Of a DNA stretch of 64,000 nucleotides, positions 49,619 to 60,876 are shown one piece after another. The notes under the pieces were generated by a model. It saw only the letters and a program-made list of their open reading frames with translations, made no database searches and had not been told where the DNA came from. The DNA comes from Maylandia zebra. Its lineage: Eukaryota; Chordata; Actinopteri; Cichliformes; Cichlidae. The DNA is taken from positions 32,746,033 through 32,810,032 of the forward strand of contig NC_135170.1 of the NCBI RefSeq assembly GCF_041146795.1. The letters are read 5' to 3'. Each line of letters starts with the position of its first letter. Position 1 is the stretch's first letter. The translations under genes were made by a program, and so were the position numbers.

Positions 49619-50672
49619 TAAATGTACTTTTGCCATGAAGACAGTCTTTCGTTATTTAATCTGATACAGAATCAAACCTCAGACCTGCAAACAGCATCCA
49701 CTGGATATCATGTAATTAATATGTGCAATACAGGTTCTTAACACGTAATTTATTGCAAGATAATAGTCTATTAAAAAATAATAATAATAATATAAAATAA
49801 TCTTATTTCTTTAATGGTACTTACATTTGTGAGGTTAAGCTGAAAAGAATGATACCAAGCGAGGCAAGATAAAAATAAATAAATAAAATAATTTAAAGGT
49901 GAAATACAAATGTAACATCAAAAGTAGTCAGAAATGGCCAATTGTATTTTGGACCCCATAGGGTTAACCCAACAAAACATTTAAAACTTAGGTTTAAATT
50001 TTAGTTCATAACAGTGCAGGATTCTGACATTTTGTGTAAATTTAAGCATGTAGCAATTTGATTTTTTCTAACAAAAAGGTGTGAAACTTAAGTTGTTTGT
50101 TGTTTAAGACTTGTGTTTGTAACACCCCCCCCACACACACACACACACATGTTGTGTAGCTTTCTGGAATTTATACTTATTGGGTTACATATTTATTTAT
50201 TATACAGGCTATACAGTACATAAAATCTAAATTCACATATTTTATGTAACTGAAATGTTTAATTATGTGGGTTACAGAAAATAATTAAGTTATAGACTAT
50301 ATATGTATGAAACATTGTATACTTACTGCATTTGAATCATTTTAACCATTTGTAACACCAGCATATATGCTTAAAAACAAAGGCTTTGATTTTGCCACCC
50401 AATTTGATTTCCAAGCCACCCTCATAAAAGTTCTCTAGATCCACCCCTGGCCATGGGACAGTTTGACAGTATCTTTTGTGTGGTTTTAGACTTGGACGAG
50501 TTTCTAAAACACTAGATCAACAAAAACATCAGAACATACACTCTTTTGCCCATTAATCATGCCTACTTATGGGGCACCGTTTGTAAAGTGACGCATTTCG
50601 GGCAATTTGTCCAAAGTTTGTTGATTGCGTTAAAAATTTTAATTGCGTTAATCGTGATCGTTGACAGCCTTA

Positions 50673-50937
50673 GTTTGTTGGCGTGTTCGCCCAGGGCACC
50701 AAACAGGCTAGGACCACCCCTGCTGACATGCAACAATATTTTATTGAAATCAACAACGGTCCTAGATATTGTACAATGTACTTTTTCCAGAATGTATATA
50801 AAAGATGCAGAAATGACTTTACATTATATGCCTGGTTAGGAATAATTAAATGGCCTATTTACTGCATACAAACCTAACAGGTTTCTAAAGTCTGCAAGAT
50901 CTGGTCACCTTGTAGTGCACAGTTAAGGAACTAAGAA
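50673..50937. other. Unique flank beyond the tandem array
   Basis: This sequence does not occur in either of the other unit junctions. It begins GTTTGTTGGCGTGTTCGCCC. No gene recognised. Confidence 0.5.
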
Positions 50938-51087
<150 letters not shown>

Positions 51088-51137
51088 AAACACCCAGCAC
51101 GCCCCTGCGGGCGGTTTATCCTTCAAGCTCGGGTCCT

Positions 51138-52327
51138 CTACCAGAGGCCTGGGAGCTTGAGGGTCCTGCGCAGTATCTTAGCTGTTCCCAGGACTGCGCT
51201 CTTCTGGACAGAGATCTCTGATGTTATTCCCGGGATCTGTTGGAGCCACTCGCCTAGCTTGGGAGTCACCGCACCTAGTGCTCCGATTACCACGGGGACC
51301 ACCGTTACCTTCACCCTCCACATCCTCTCGAGCTCTTCTCTGAGCCCTTGGTATTTCTCCAGCTTCTCGTGTTCCTTCTTCCTGATATTGCTGTCATTCG
51401 GAACCTCTACATCGATCACTACGGCCGTCTTCTTCTGTTTGTCTACCACCACTATGTCCGGTTGGTTAGCCACCACCATTTTGTCCGTCTGTATCTGGAA
51501 GTCCCACAGGATCTTAGCTCGGTCATTCTCCACCACCCTTGGGGGCATCTCCCATTTTGACCTCGGGACTTCCAGATTATACTCGGCACAGATGTTCCTG
51601 TACACTATGCTGGCCACTTGGTTGTGGTGTTCCATGTATGCCTTGCCTGCTAGCATCTTGCACCCTGCTGTTATGTGCTGGATTGTCTCTGGGGCATCTT
51701 TACACAGCCTGCACCTGGGGTCTTGCCTGGTGTGATAGACCCCAGCCTCTATGGATCTTGTACTCAGAGCTTGTTCTTGTGCTGCCATGATTAGTGCCTC
51801 TGTGCTGTCTTTCAGTCCAGCTTTGTCCAGCCACTGGTAGGATTTCTGGATATCAGCCACCTCCTCTATCTGCCGGTGGTACATACCGTGCAGGGGCCTG
51901 TCCTTCCATGACGGTTCCTCGTCTCCCTCCTCTTTCTTGGGTTTCTGCTGCCTGAGGTATTCACTGAGCACTCGGTCAGTTGGGGCCATCTTCCCAATGT
52001 ATTCTTGGATGTTCCTTGTCTCATCCTGGACTGTGGTGCTGACACTCACCAGTCCCCGGCCCCCTTCCTTCCGCTTAGCGTACAGCCTCAGGGTGCTGGA
52101 CTTGGGGTGAAACCCTCCATGCATGGTAAGGAGCTTTCTTGTCTTTATGTCAGTGGCTTCTATCTCCTCCTTTGGCCAGCCTATTACCCCAGCAGGGTAC
52201 CTGATCACGGGCAGGGCGTACGTGTTGATGGCCCAGATCTTGTTCTTACCATTCAGCTGACTCCTCAGGACTTGCCTGACCCTCTGCAGGTACTTGGTGG
52301 TTGCAGCTTTTCTAGCGGCCTCTTCAT
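51138..52327 (-). pseudogene. R4/Rex6-like LINE ORF C-terminus, left arm (5'-truncated)
   Basis: The minus-strand frame encodes about 395 residues of a non-LTR retrotransposon protein downstream of the reverse transcriptase core. Features in order are thumb-like helices, a Cys/His knuckle ([18 protein letters not shown]) and a restriction-like endonuclease segment with PDIVVVD and VVIDVEVP, the PD-(D/E)xK-type centre found in R2/R4/Dong/Rex6 LINEs. It ends in a Trp-stop followed by about 50 bases of 3' UTR. The catalytic Asp of VVID is kept in this arm. The 5' part of the element, including the reverse transcriptase core, is absent. Extension of the frame beyond the centre merely reads the antisense of the other arm. 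Confidence 0.8.
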
Positions 52328-52364
52328 GGTTCCCATGTATATATATATATATATATATATATAT

Positions 52365-53552
52365 GAAGAGGCCGCTAGAAAAGCTGCAACCACCAAGTAC
52401 CTGCAGAGTGTCAGGCAAGTCCTGAGGAGTCAGCTGAATGGTAAGAACAAGATCTGGGCCATCAACACGTACGCCCTGCCCGTGATCAGGTACCCTGCTG
52501 GGGTAATAGGCTGGCCAAAGGAGGAGATAGAAGCCACTGACATAAAGACAAGAAAGCTCCTTACCATGCATGGAGGGTTTCACCCCAAGTCCAGCACCCT
52601 GAGGCTGTACGCTAAGCGGAAGGAAGGGGGCCGGGGACTGGTGAGTGTCAGCACCACAGTCCAGGATGAGACAAGGAACATCCAAGAATACATTGGGAAG
52701 ATGGCCCCAACTGACCGAGTGCTCAGTGAATACCTCAGGCAGCAGAAACCCAAGAAAGAGGAGGGAGACGAGGAACCGTCATGGAAGGACAGGCCCCTGC
52801 ACGGTATGTACCACCGGCAGATAGAGGAGGTGGCTGATATCCAGAAATCCTACCAGTGGCTGGACAAAGCTGGACTGAAAGACAGCACAGAGGCACTAAT
52901 CATGGCAGCACAAGAACAAGCTCTGAGTACAAGATCCATAGAGGCTGGGGTCTATCACACCAGGCAAGACCCCAGGTGCAGGCTGTGTAAAGATGCCCCA
53001 GAGACAATCCAGCACATAACAGCAGGGTGCAAGATGCTAGCAGGCAAGGCATACATGGAACGCCATAACCAAGTGGCCGGCATAGTGTACAGGAACATCT
53101 GTGCCGAGTATAACCTGGAAGTCCCGAGGTCAAAATGGGAGATGCCCCCAAGGGTGGTGGAGAATGACCGAGCTAAGATCCTGTGGGACTTCCAGATACA
53201 GACGGACAAAATGGTGGTGGCTAACCAACCGGACATAGTGGTGGTAGACAAACAGAAGAAGACGGCCGTAGTGATCAATGTAGCGGTTCCGAATGACAGC
53301 AATATCAGGAAGAAGGAACACGAGAAGCTGGAGAAATACCAAGGGCTCAGAGAAGAGCTCGAGAGGATGTGGAGGGTGAAGGTAACGGTGGTCCCCGTGG
53401 TAATCGGAGCACTAGGTGCGGTGACTCCCAAGCTAGGTGAGTGGCTCCAGCAGATCCCGGGAACAACATCGGAGATCTCTGTCCAGAAGAGCGCAGTCCT
53501 GGGAACAGCTAAGATACTGCGCAGGACCCTCAAGCTCCCAGGCCTCTGGTAG
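52365..53552 (+). pseudogene. R4/Rex6-like LINE ORF C-terminus, right arm (5'-truncated)
   Basis: Same protein segment as the left arm, on the plus strand (395 residues from EEAARK to KLPGLW). Differences include Ser for Arg in YLQSVRQ, Arg for His in MERHNQ, Gly for Ser in VAGIVY, Thr for Ile in IPGTTSE, and, notably, VVINVAVP where the left arm has VVIDVEVP. The Asp-to-Asn change would be expected to inactivate the endonuclease, although this fragment cannot be autonomous anyway. Confidence 0.8.
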
Positions 53553-53602
53553 AGGACCCGAGCTTGAAGGATAAACCGCCCGCAGGGGCGTGCTGGGTGT
53601 TT

Positions 53603-53875
<273 letters not shown>

Positions 53876-54640
53876 AGGGGTGCAACGATACACAAAATTC
53901 ACAGTTCGGTTCGGTTCGATACTTTGGTGTCACGGTTCGATATTTATTCGATACAAAATAAAATGTTCATGCCTTTTTAAGTTGTCATTTATTAAAATTA
54001 TAAATATATATTTTAACTCAAAAGTACAGTTTTTAAATTTAACCCTAACCCTTGTGCGTGTTTTTTATTTTGACAGCGAATGCGCACCTGCGGACCACTT
54101 ATGTGCACCCCTGGTTATTTAGCTCATCATATCGCTGCCACAGAAATTATTTTGTCCATGAAACCATAAAGCTGCACTTTCTTTTTGCCTTATAAAAAAG
54201 TCTGATTTGTCATAACTTTTCCGTTTTGTGGTAAGCTTTTCTTTGGCTGTCACTTCTTCACCCTGACCTGTTTTATTTGGCTCAGCAGAACTGAAATATA
54301 TATCCTGCTGCTTTTACACACGCACTCACATAAGCTCAGCGATTCTCTGCGCGATCAACCTCTCACATGTTTAAGCTGCGGGAGATTTCACTTGTCATGT
54401 TTGCGTAGTAAGCTAACGATTAATAAGACAATGTCAGAGGAATTGGTGCACAAATTATCATCACTCACCAATCAGTACTGTCGCTCTCTATACACAGTTC
54501 ACGCGATTGCAAAGTGAAAGCAAAAAAACAAGCGCAAATTCAATATGTCACATATTGACAGTGGCTCACCGATGCTAATGACATAATTACCCAGCTACAT
54601 TTCCGAAAGAATGCAAAAGCATTAACATATATTTTTCTTT
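53876..54640. mobile_element. Probable hAT-like remnant (one recognisable end)
   Basis: The block TAGGGGTGCAACGATACAC followed by GGTTCGGTTCGATAC is the terminus of a common teleost hAT-type repeat. I did not find the opposite terminus. The rest has no coding potential that I can support. Confidence 0.4.
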
Positions 54641-54693
54641 CCTACAATAGCCGGACGGGCAGGGCAGAGATAGATTTTGGTAGCCCAACTGGA

Positions 54694-54730
54694 AAAATCG
54701 CTAGCCCCAGGACGTCGGGCTAGCGATTTT
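54694..54730. repeat. Perfect 14-bp hairpin in a transposon end
   Basis: 54694-54707 pairs with 54717-54730 around a 9-base loop. The adjoining GCGAGCCCTG resembles the terminus of a teleost DNA transposon in the opposite orientation. Confidence 0.5.
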
Positions 54731-55137
54731 GCGAGCCCTGTATCTGATTGAGGAATCACTCATCTTTGGAAAAGAGAGTTTATTAATCAATGTATTATGA
54801 TTTATTATGAAAGTACAGGTGAATATAGCTCTCCCGTCAATATATTATGATATATAATAAATGTACAGGTGAATATAGCTGTCATAACAATGTCAGACAA
54901 AATTGCAGTAGCTTCCCTGATCATTTTACAAACATAATTGAAGAGAATCTGGACTAAAAGGCCTAGACTTATGGTTGTGTGCTAAATCTATGAATCAAAC
55001 TATCACCTGGAAACATAAATAACTGGTCCATAGCTGTGAAACTGGACATGAGTTCTTGATTCTATGGAGATTAACAGTAATCCAGAAATTTACAAATTTG
55101 TCCTGGGACATCGTGTAAATGTTGTCCCAGGGACATC
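54731..55137. other. AT-rich spacer with a short tandem duplication
   Basis: A phrase ending TACAGGTGAATATAGCT is repeated at about 54818 and 54865 with divergence. No gene. Confidence 0.5.
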
Positions 55138-55370
55138 AAATCAAATCAAATCAAATCAAATCACTTTTATTGTCACATCACATGTGCAGGCACACTGGCA
55201 CAGCACATGCGAGTGAAATTCTTGTGTGCGAGCCCCACAAGCAACAGAGATGTGCAAACACAACAGCACAAACGAGCAAAATACAAGAATGGCCAACCTG
55301 AAACTAATAAATATATGTACAATATATAATAGTGTATGCATTTCTGGATGTGTATACTAAATATTTTCCT

Positions 55371-55427
<57 letters not shown>

Positions 55428-56285
55428 CACATTTTTACAAATTAAATAGTAAAAAAAAATAAAATAAAAAATAATAATAATAATAATAATAAAATATATA
55501 AAATATACAGAGTTGAATATGTGCAAAACAAGTGGCATTTATATACAGTGTGGAGTGCATAATGTTGAAGTTCCAGTAGTGAAGCTGAGGTGTCTATGAC
55601 GTGTTCAGCAGTCTGATGGCCTGATGGAAAAAGCTGTCTCTCAGTCTGCTGGTACGGGACCGGATGCTGCAGAACCTCCTTCCTGATGGAAGCAGTCTGA
55701 ACAGTTTATGGCTGGGGTGACTGGAGTCCTTGATGATCCTCCCCGCTTTCCTCAGGCAGCGCTTCCTGTAGATGTCTTGGAGGGAGGGAAGCTCACCTCC
55801 AATTATCCGTTCAGAGCACCGCACTACTCGCTGGAGAGCTTTGCGGTTGTAGGCGGTGCTGTTGCCATACCAGGTGGTGATGCATCCAGTGAGGATGCTC
55901 TCAATGGCACAGTGATAGAAGGTCCTGAGGATGCGGGGGCTCATGCCGAATCTTTTCAGTCTCCTGAGAAAGAAGAGGCGCTGCTGCGCCTTCTTCACTG
56001 TTTTGTTTGTGTGTACTGACCACGTAAGATCCTCAGCCAGATGTACTCCAAGGAACCGGAAGCTGCTGACTCTCTCCACAGCAGCGCCGTTGATGGTGAT
56101 GGGGGTGTGTACTTCTCTGCACCTCCGGAAGTCCACTATCAACTCCTTTGTCTTTGCGACGTTGAGGGTGAGATGGTTGTCTTGACACCAGTGGGTCAGG
56201 GCGCTGACCTCCTCCCTGTAAGCCGTCTCATCACCGTTGGTGATAAGACCCACCACTGTAGTGTCGTCCGCAAACTTCACAATGA
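55138..56285 (-). mobile_element. L2-like LINE, 5'-truncated, with 24-bp target-site duplication
   Basis: On the minus strand it runs from within the reverse transcriptase to a 3' UTR containing a long (GT)n tract (about 55371-55424) and a TTTGA-type tail (55138-55162). Direct duplications TGTAAATGTTGTCCC... flank it at 55114-55137 and 56286-56309 (24 bp, one mismatch), as expected for target-primed insertion. Its 3' UTR matches the tails at 22847-23252 and 43419-43824. Confidence 0.85.
55594..56280 (-). pseudogene. LINE reverse transcriptase C-terminal fragment (228 aa)
   Basis: The frame starts at the catalytic FADDTTVVGL box and continues through RFLGVHL, the thumb region and the C-terminal RTSRLRDSFFHQAIRLL phrase typical of teleost L2/CR1-type LINEs. 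It is uninterrupted, but the N-terminal endonuclease and the first half of the reverse transcriptase are missing because of 5' truncation, so it cannot be active. Confidence 0.85.
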
Positions 56286-56309
56286 TGTAAATGTTGTCCC
56301 TGGGACATC

Positions 56310-56387
56310 ATGTTAAAGTTGCCAGAGACATACCATATGAAAGTTTAGCTTCTTTTAGTCCCTGTTTGTTTTATATTGTATATATAC
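56310..56387. other. Short spacer before the Tc1 element
   Basis: AT-rich; ends in a TATATATA run that supplied the TA insertion site. Confidence 0.6.
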
Positions 56388-57990
56388 AGTGGGGCAAAAA
56401 AGTATTTAGTCAGCCACCGATTGTGCAAGTTCCCCCACCTAAAATGATGACAGAGGTCAGTAATTTGCACCAGAGGTACACTTCAACTGTGAGAGACAGA
56501 ATGTGAAAAAAAAATCCATGAATCCACATGGTAGGATTTGTAAAGAATTTATTCGTAAATCAGGGTGGAAAATAAGTATTTGGTCAATAACAAAAATACA
56601 ACTCAATACTTTGTAACATAACCTTTGTTGGCAATAACAGAGGTCAAACGTTTACTATAGGTCTTTACCAGGTTTGCACACACAGTAGCTGGTATTTTGG
56701 CCCATTCCTCCATGCAGATCTTCTCGAGAGCAGTGATGTTTTGGGGCTGTCGCCGAGCAACACGGACTTTCAACTCCCGCCACAGATTTTCTATGGGGTT
56801 GAGGTCTGGAGACTGGCTAGGCCACTCCAGGACTTTCAAATGCTTCTTACGGAGCCACTCCTTTGTTGCCCGGGCGGTGTGTTTTGGATCATTGTCATGT
56901 TGGAAGACCCAGCCTCGTTTCATCTTCAAAGTTCTCACTGATGGAAGGAGGTTTTGGCTCAAAATCTCACGAGACATGGCCCCATTCATTCTGTCCTTAA
57001 CACGGATCAGTCGTCCTGTCCCCTTGGCAGAAAAACAGCCCCATAGCATGATGTTTCCACCCCCATGCTTCACAGTAGGTATGGTGTTCTTGGGATGCAA
57101 CTCAGTATTCTTCTTCCTCCAAACACGACGAGTTGAGTTTATACCAAAAAGTTCTACTTTGGTTTCATCTGACCACATGACATTCTCCCAATCCTCTGCT
57201 GTATCATCCATGTGCTCTCTGGCAAACTTCAGACGGGCCTGGACATGCACTGGCTTCAGCAGCGGAACACGTCTGGCACTGCGGGATTTGATTCCCTGCC
57301 GTTGTAGTGTGTTACTGATGGTGACCTTTGTTACTTTGGTCCCAGCTCTCTGCAGGTCATTCACCAGGTCCCCCCGTGTGGTTCTGGGATCTTTGCTCAC
57401 CGTTCTCATGATCATTTTGACCCCACGGGATGAGATCTTGCGTGGAGCCCCAGATCGAGGGAGATTATCAGTGGTCTTGTATGTCTTCCATTTTCTGATG
57501 ATTGCTCCCACAGTTGATTTTTTCACACCAAGCTGCTTGCCTATTGTAGATTCACTCTTCCCAGTCTGGTGCAGGTCTACAATACTTTTCCTGGTGTCCT
57601 TCGAAAGCTCTTTGGTCTTGGCCATGGCAGAGTTTGGAGTCTGACTGTTTGAGGCTGTGGACAGGTGTCTTTTATACAGATGATGAGTTCAAACAGGTGC
57701 CATTCATACAGGTAACGAGTGGGGGACAGAAAAGCTTCTTACAGAAGACGTTACAGGTCTGTGAGAGCCAGAGATTTTCCTTGTTTGAGGTGACCAAATA
57801 CTTATTTTTCACCCTAATTTACGAATAAATTCTTTACAAATCCTACCATGTGGATTCATGGATTTTTTTTTCACATTCTGTCTCTCACAGTTGAAGTGTA
57901 CCTCTGGTGCAAATTACTGACCTCTGTCATCATTTTAAGTGGGGGAACTTGCACAATCGGTGGCTGACTAAATACTTTTTTGCCCCACTG
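56388..57990 (-). mobile_element. Tc1/mariner element, apparently complete (1603 bp)
   Basis: The ends CAGTGGGGCAAAAAAGTATT and its complement are flanked by TA on both sides (56386-56387, 57991-57992). The terminal inverted repeats extend about 200 bp (about 56388-56585 and 57790-57990), with only a few mismatches, one of them in the first ~175 bases. Together with an unbroken transposase this indicates a recent insertion. Confidence 0.92.
56603..57625 (-). CDS. Tc1-like transposase, 340 aa, intact
   Basis: A cut-and-paste DDE transposase that moves the surrounding element. Residues 1-110 form the paired-like, two helix-turn-helix DNA-binding region with a GRPR-like linker (PRSGAPRK). The catalytic triad is seen as [12 protein letters not shown] (first Asp), [10 protein letters not shown] (second Asp) and [10 protein letters not shown] (Glu), in DD34E spacing. 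Length and start agree with other Tc1 transposases (about 340 residues). No stop or frameshift is present, so the gene may be functional. The ATG lies inside the right terminal region, about 165 bases from the inner end of the repeat. Confidence 0.93.
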   Translation of the reverse strand: MAKTKELSKDTRKSIVDLHQTGKSESTIGKQLGVKKSTVGAIIRKWKTYKTTDNLPRSGAPRKISSRGVKMIMRTVSKDPRTTRGDLVNDLQRAGTKVTKVTISNTLQRQGIKSRSARRVPLLKPVHVQARLKFAREHMDDTAEDWENVMWSDETKVELFGINSTRRVWRKKNTELHPKNTIPTVKHGGGNIMLWGCFSAKGTGRLIRVKDRMNGAMSREILSQNLLPSVRTLKMKRGWVFQHDNDPKHTARATKEWLRKKHLKVLEWPSQSPDLNPIENLWRELKVRVARRQPQNITALEKICMEEWAKIPATVCANLVKTYSKRLTSVIANKGYVTKY

Positions 57991-58102
57991 TATATATTTA
58001 AGATTATATTTAATAACCACATTGTATTGCAAAAAACCCCAAAACAAGTTAAAATGAATTAATGACTATTGACTAATTCAACCTTTGTTATTTTTCCACC
58101 AG

Positions 58103-58994
58103 AAATGGACGATATAATTAGAAGAAGTGTTCTGAATGACGAAAAAAAAAAGAACTGGAAAAGATACACAACTTTGTGTGCATGTGTCACAATGCCAGGA
58201 GGACCCATTCAGTGTTGTGTTAGAAAAATTGAACTCATTAACCCTTCATGGACATTATAAATGTTTAAATATGGCCTCAGGTAAAGACAGGAAAAGAGAC
58301 TATTACAAATTCAACTGCATCAGAGCTGGAAAAAAAAGTCGAAACAGCTACAGAGCAGTGGGCTGTAAGGCCTATGTTTCATTTAAAGTACTCAAATGTT
58401 GGAAAGACCACACAGTCATCCTGCAGCATACATATGATAAGCATGATGGGCATGATCCTTCGGACCCAAAAGACGCACATTTCAACAATATTTCCAGTGA
58501 TTTGAGGAGGAAGATTGAGGAACTGCTTTCCCTTGGAACTAAGCCAGCCATCATACTAACCGAATGTCATAAATGGGCCAAAGAACATGGACACTGTCAA
58601 TGGAAAATTGTATTTAGTAGTCAGTATAATCTTTTAGTGATATAAGTTTGCATATGATAGAATACTGCATGTAGTTATTTGTATTAGGAAATATTCAACC
58701 ATGTATACTTAGAGGCATATAATCAATTGTGTGTGATCTCTAACAGGCTGCAGGCTTGGTGTGCACTCCAGGAATGCACCCCCACGTCCTGGGAGCATGA
58801 GAGTTCGTACCTTGTTTTATTGTTTTACGGTAGGATTAACGTAGCTATGTCTGTTTTAGTTTAAGTGCTTCTTTACATATAGATGAACTGCTGGACTTCC
58901 TCACCATGTTATTTAGGGTGAGGGGGAGACTGCCCTCTTTGTGACCAAGGATGTACCTTTTGTGCCTTCATGTTATATGACCCTTTGATCAGCA

Positions 58995-59038
<44 letters not shown>

Positions 59039-59553
59039 AAGTATAAAATAAAGACAGGGGCAGTGCTCAGGGTGAGTCTCTCTGTCTGGAGGCTGCCCTT
59101 GCTAGCAAGAAGTTCTGTGTGTTTCTCTTCTCTGAGTCTTTACTGAAGAAGTGTTTTATAACATTTTCCTTAACAGACACAGAGATCTTCACAACAGAGG
59201 GCATTTTGTCACACCACGTGACATTAACTGTGGAGACAGTCAAAGTGTACATACCTTACTTAATGGAAAACATCAAGAACATGTTCTCTTCTATCAACCA
59301 TACACATCTGACCAAGACCTAATTGTTTTGCAGACACCTGTAATGAAATCAAACATGGAGAACTATGCAAAACAGTATTTGTTGACACCACGCACTGCGT
59401 TAACCAGTATTCATTTCCCTTATTCACACTTGTTGTAAGAGATGATCATGGGCATGGAGTCCCTGTGGCCTATGCTATTGTCAGCAATGAAAGTCAGAAA
59501 ACCCAGGAAACTTTTCTTGGAATAGTTTGTGAGCATTTCCCAACTTCCCCGAG
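58103..59553 (+). pseudogene. MULE-like transposase gene, broken
   Basis: At least two exon-like blocks. The first (about 58103-58610, after a CCACCAG acceptor) has a Cys/His- and Lys-rich region (YKFNCIRAGKK, GCKAYVSFKVLKCW, HDGHDPSD) like the N-terminal zinc-binding part of FAR1/ZSWIM/MULE proteins. The second (59177-59553, acceptor TTAACAG, donor GAG/GTAAAT) has RHRDLHNRGHF and then, in another frame from about 59350, FVDTTHCVNQYSFPLFTLVV and GHGVPVAYAIVSNES. That is the first catalytic Asp block of a MULE DDE domain. The frame change near 59350 and the missing remaining catalytic exons mark it as damaged. Confidence 0.6.
58994..59036. repeat. CA microsatellite
   Basis: (CA)n of about 20 repeats inside the intron of the MULE-like gene. 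Confidence 0.95.
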
Positions 59554-60357
59554 GTAAATAATACATTGACAGCTATTAATTTTGAAATAATTCCTTCTCA
59601 AAACAGTTATAACATGCCAGAATCTAATGCTATAGCTGCAGCATGGGCTGCAAAAAACTTTCCTTTCCAGTTGTTAAAGTTATTCCTATAGGCTGTATGC
59701 AGTATTTTATATAACTACTTGTGAGTTGAAATGTTTAATTTGGCATTGAAGTGGTGCTTTGAGATTTCCAATCTGGGTTCCAATCTGGCCAAATATCAAA
59801 GAGAAATTAAAAATGCATGCCATGGAAGATTTCGGGTCTTAGGGGGTTAAAATGACCAGATCCCTGGGGCCTGTTTTCCAGGCCACTAAATTAAACCCAG
59901 TCAATTACTAATTGCACAGAATAAAAACCTACGAGGTCCACTAATAGTCCAAAAGTCCAAATCTTTAATAGAAAAGACAGGCAGAAATCAAACAAACAAT
60001 AATCCACACACACTGGAAAGTTAATAATTATAAGTTATTAAATCAGACTAATTAAATACAGTAAAATTAATAAGGGAAGACGAACACAAGGGAAATAAAA
60101 ATGACAACAGTGTAAACATACCAAAACTCAAAATAAAACAGGAAAGCTACTACAAATCGAGTGTGACACAGTTACATTCATATTGAAACGTGATAATTTT
60201 CTTTCTTTGTAGCATTTTTAAGATACGTGTTAGAACAGTCATTATCCTGTTTGGATTAGGAACCAAACATTTTTGCCAAATAGTTAACACAAACTTAGAA
60301 CAACAGTGAACAATTTTCAAGATTCTGATTTACAGAACAAACAAAAGGTTTCATTAT
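59554..60357. other. Spacer between the convergent MULE-like and AP-2-like genes
   Basis: No coding exon recognised. AT-rich. Confidence 0.5.
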
Positions 60358-60845
60358 TCAAGAGACAAGATCAAGTTTTTCACACAGGAACAAAATGACA
60401 GAATCCAGTGCAGCGGGGCCAAAGGTGTGTGTCAGCAAACTGAAGGTTGAGGAATCAGTCAGCTCATGTTTAAGATTGTGTTGGATTTTGCGAAGGGTGT
60501 GTCTGTTATTAGAAAGTAAGATTAACAATGTTACACCAATAACCCAAATACGGGGAAATGACAAATAATACAAAAAAAGATACAACTTTCATATTATTTT
60601 ACTAACTTACTTTGTCATATCAGCACTTGAATGGTCGATGCCTTTACAGACCATGTCTCTTGTGACATCGCAGGCCAATCTTCCGGCAAACCTGAGGGCT
60701 AGCTCCCCAGCCTCCTCTTCACTCAGAACACTAAACACTGTTACTTTAGTTTTGGCCTTCTTAGGCCTGTCAAGAATCATTGCGGGCAGTTTGGCTTTAC
60801 GGCCCTAAAAAAGAAAAAGTGCAAACACCAAAAGAGCAGAGAGAG

Positions 60846-60876
<31 letters not shown>

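Larger units (their letters stand above)
30118..50672. repeat. Tandem segmental duplication, complete unit B (20555 bp)
   Basis: This is the last unit of the array. It matches 9566-30117 throughout and ends at 50672, where the sequence switches to unrelated DNA. Differences from unit A include two extra AAT repeats near 35390, a duplicated ATTTGGGGTGAA near 40100, a 4-bp loss near 45677 and a shorter C/CA tract near 50126. Confidence 0.88.
51088..53602. repeat. Large inverted repeat: 1240-bp arms, 35-bp AT-rich centre
   Basis: Arms 51088-52327 and 52363-53602 are equal in length and near-identical in inverted orientation. The centre, 52328-52362, is mostly (TA)n preceded by GGTTCCCATG. The arms differ by about ten substitutions that I noticed and no indels. 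Both carry the 3' end of the same LINE, with 3' ends pointing outward into TA microsatellites. Confidence 0.9.

Noticed and set aside
5141..50672. Assembly artefact as the explanation of the tandem units
   Set aside because: Units differ by private indels and substitutions, one unit has a unique Gypsy insertion, and the unit boundary is consistent; still worth confirming with read depth.
52005..52364. First ~120 codons of the 515-codon frames spanning the palindrome centre
   Set aside because: They read the antisense of the opposite arm; only the part from the centre outward is LINE protein.
56697..57644. 315-codon plus-strand frame
   Set aside because: Antisense shadow of the intact Tc1 transposase.
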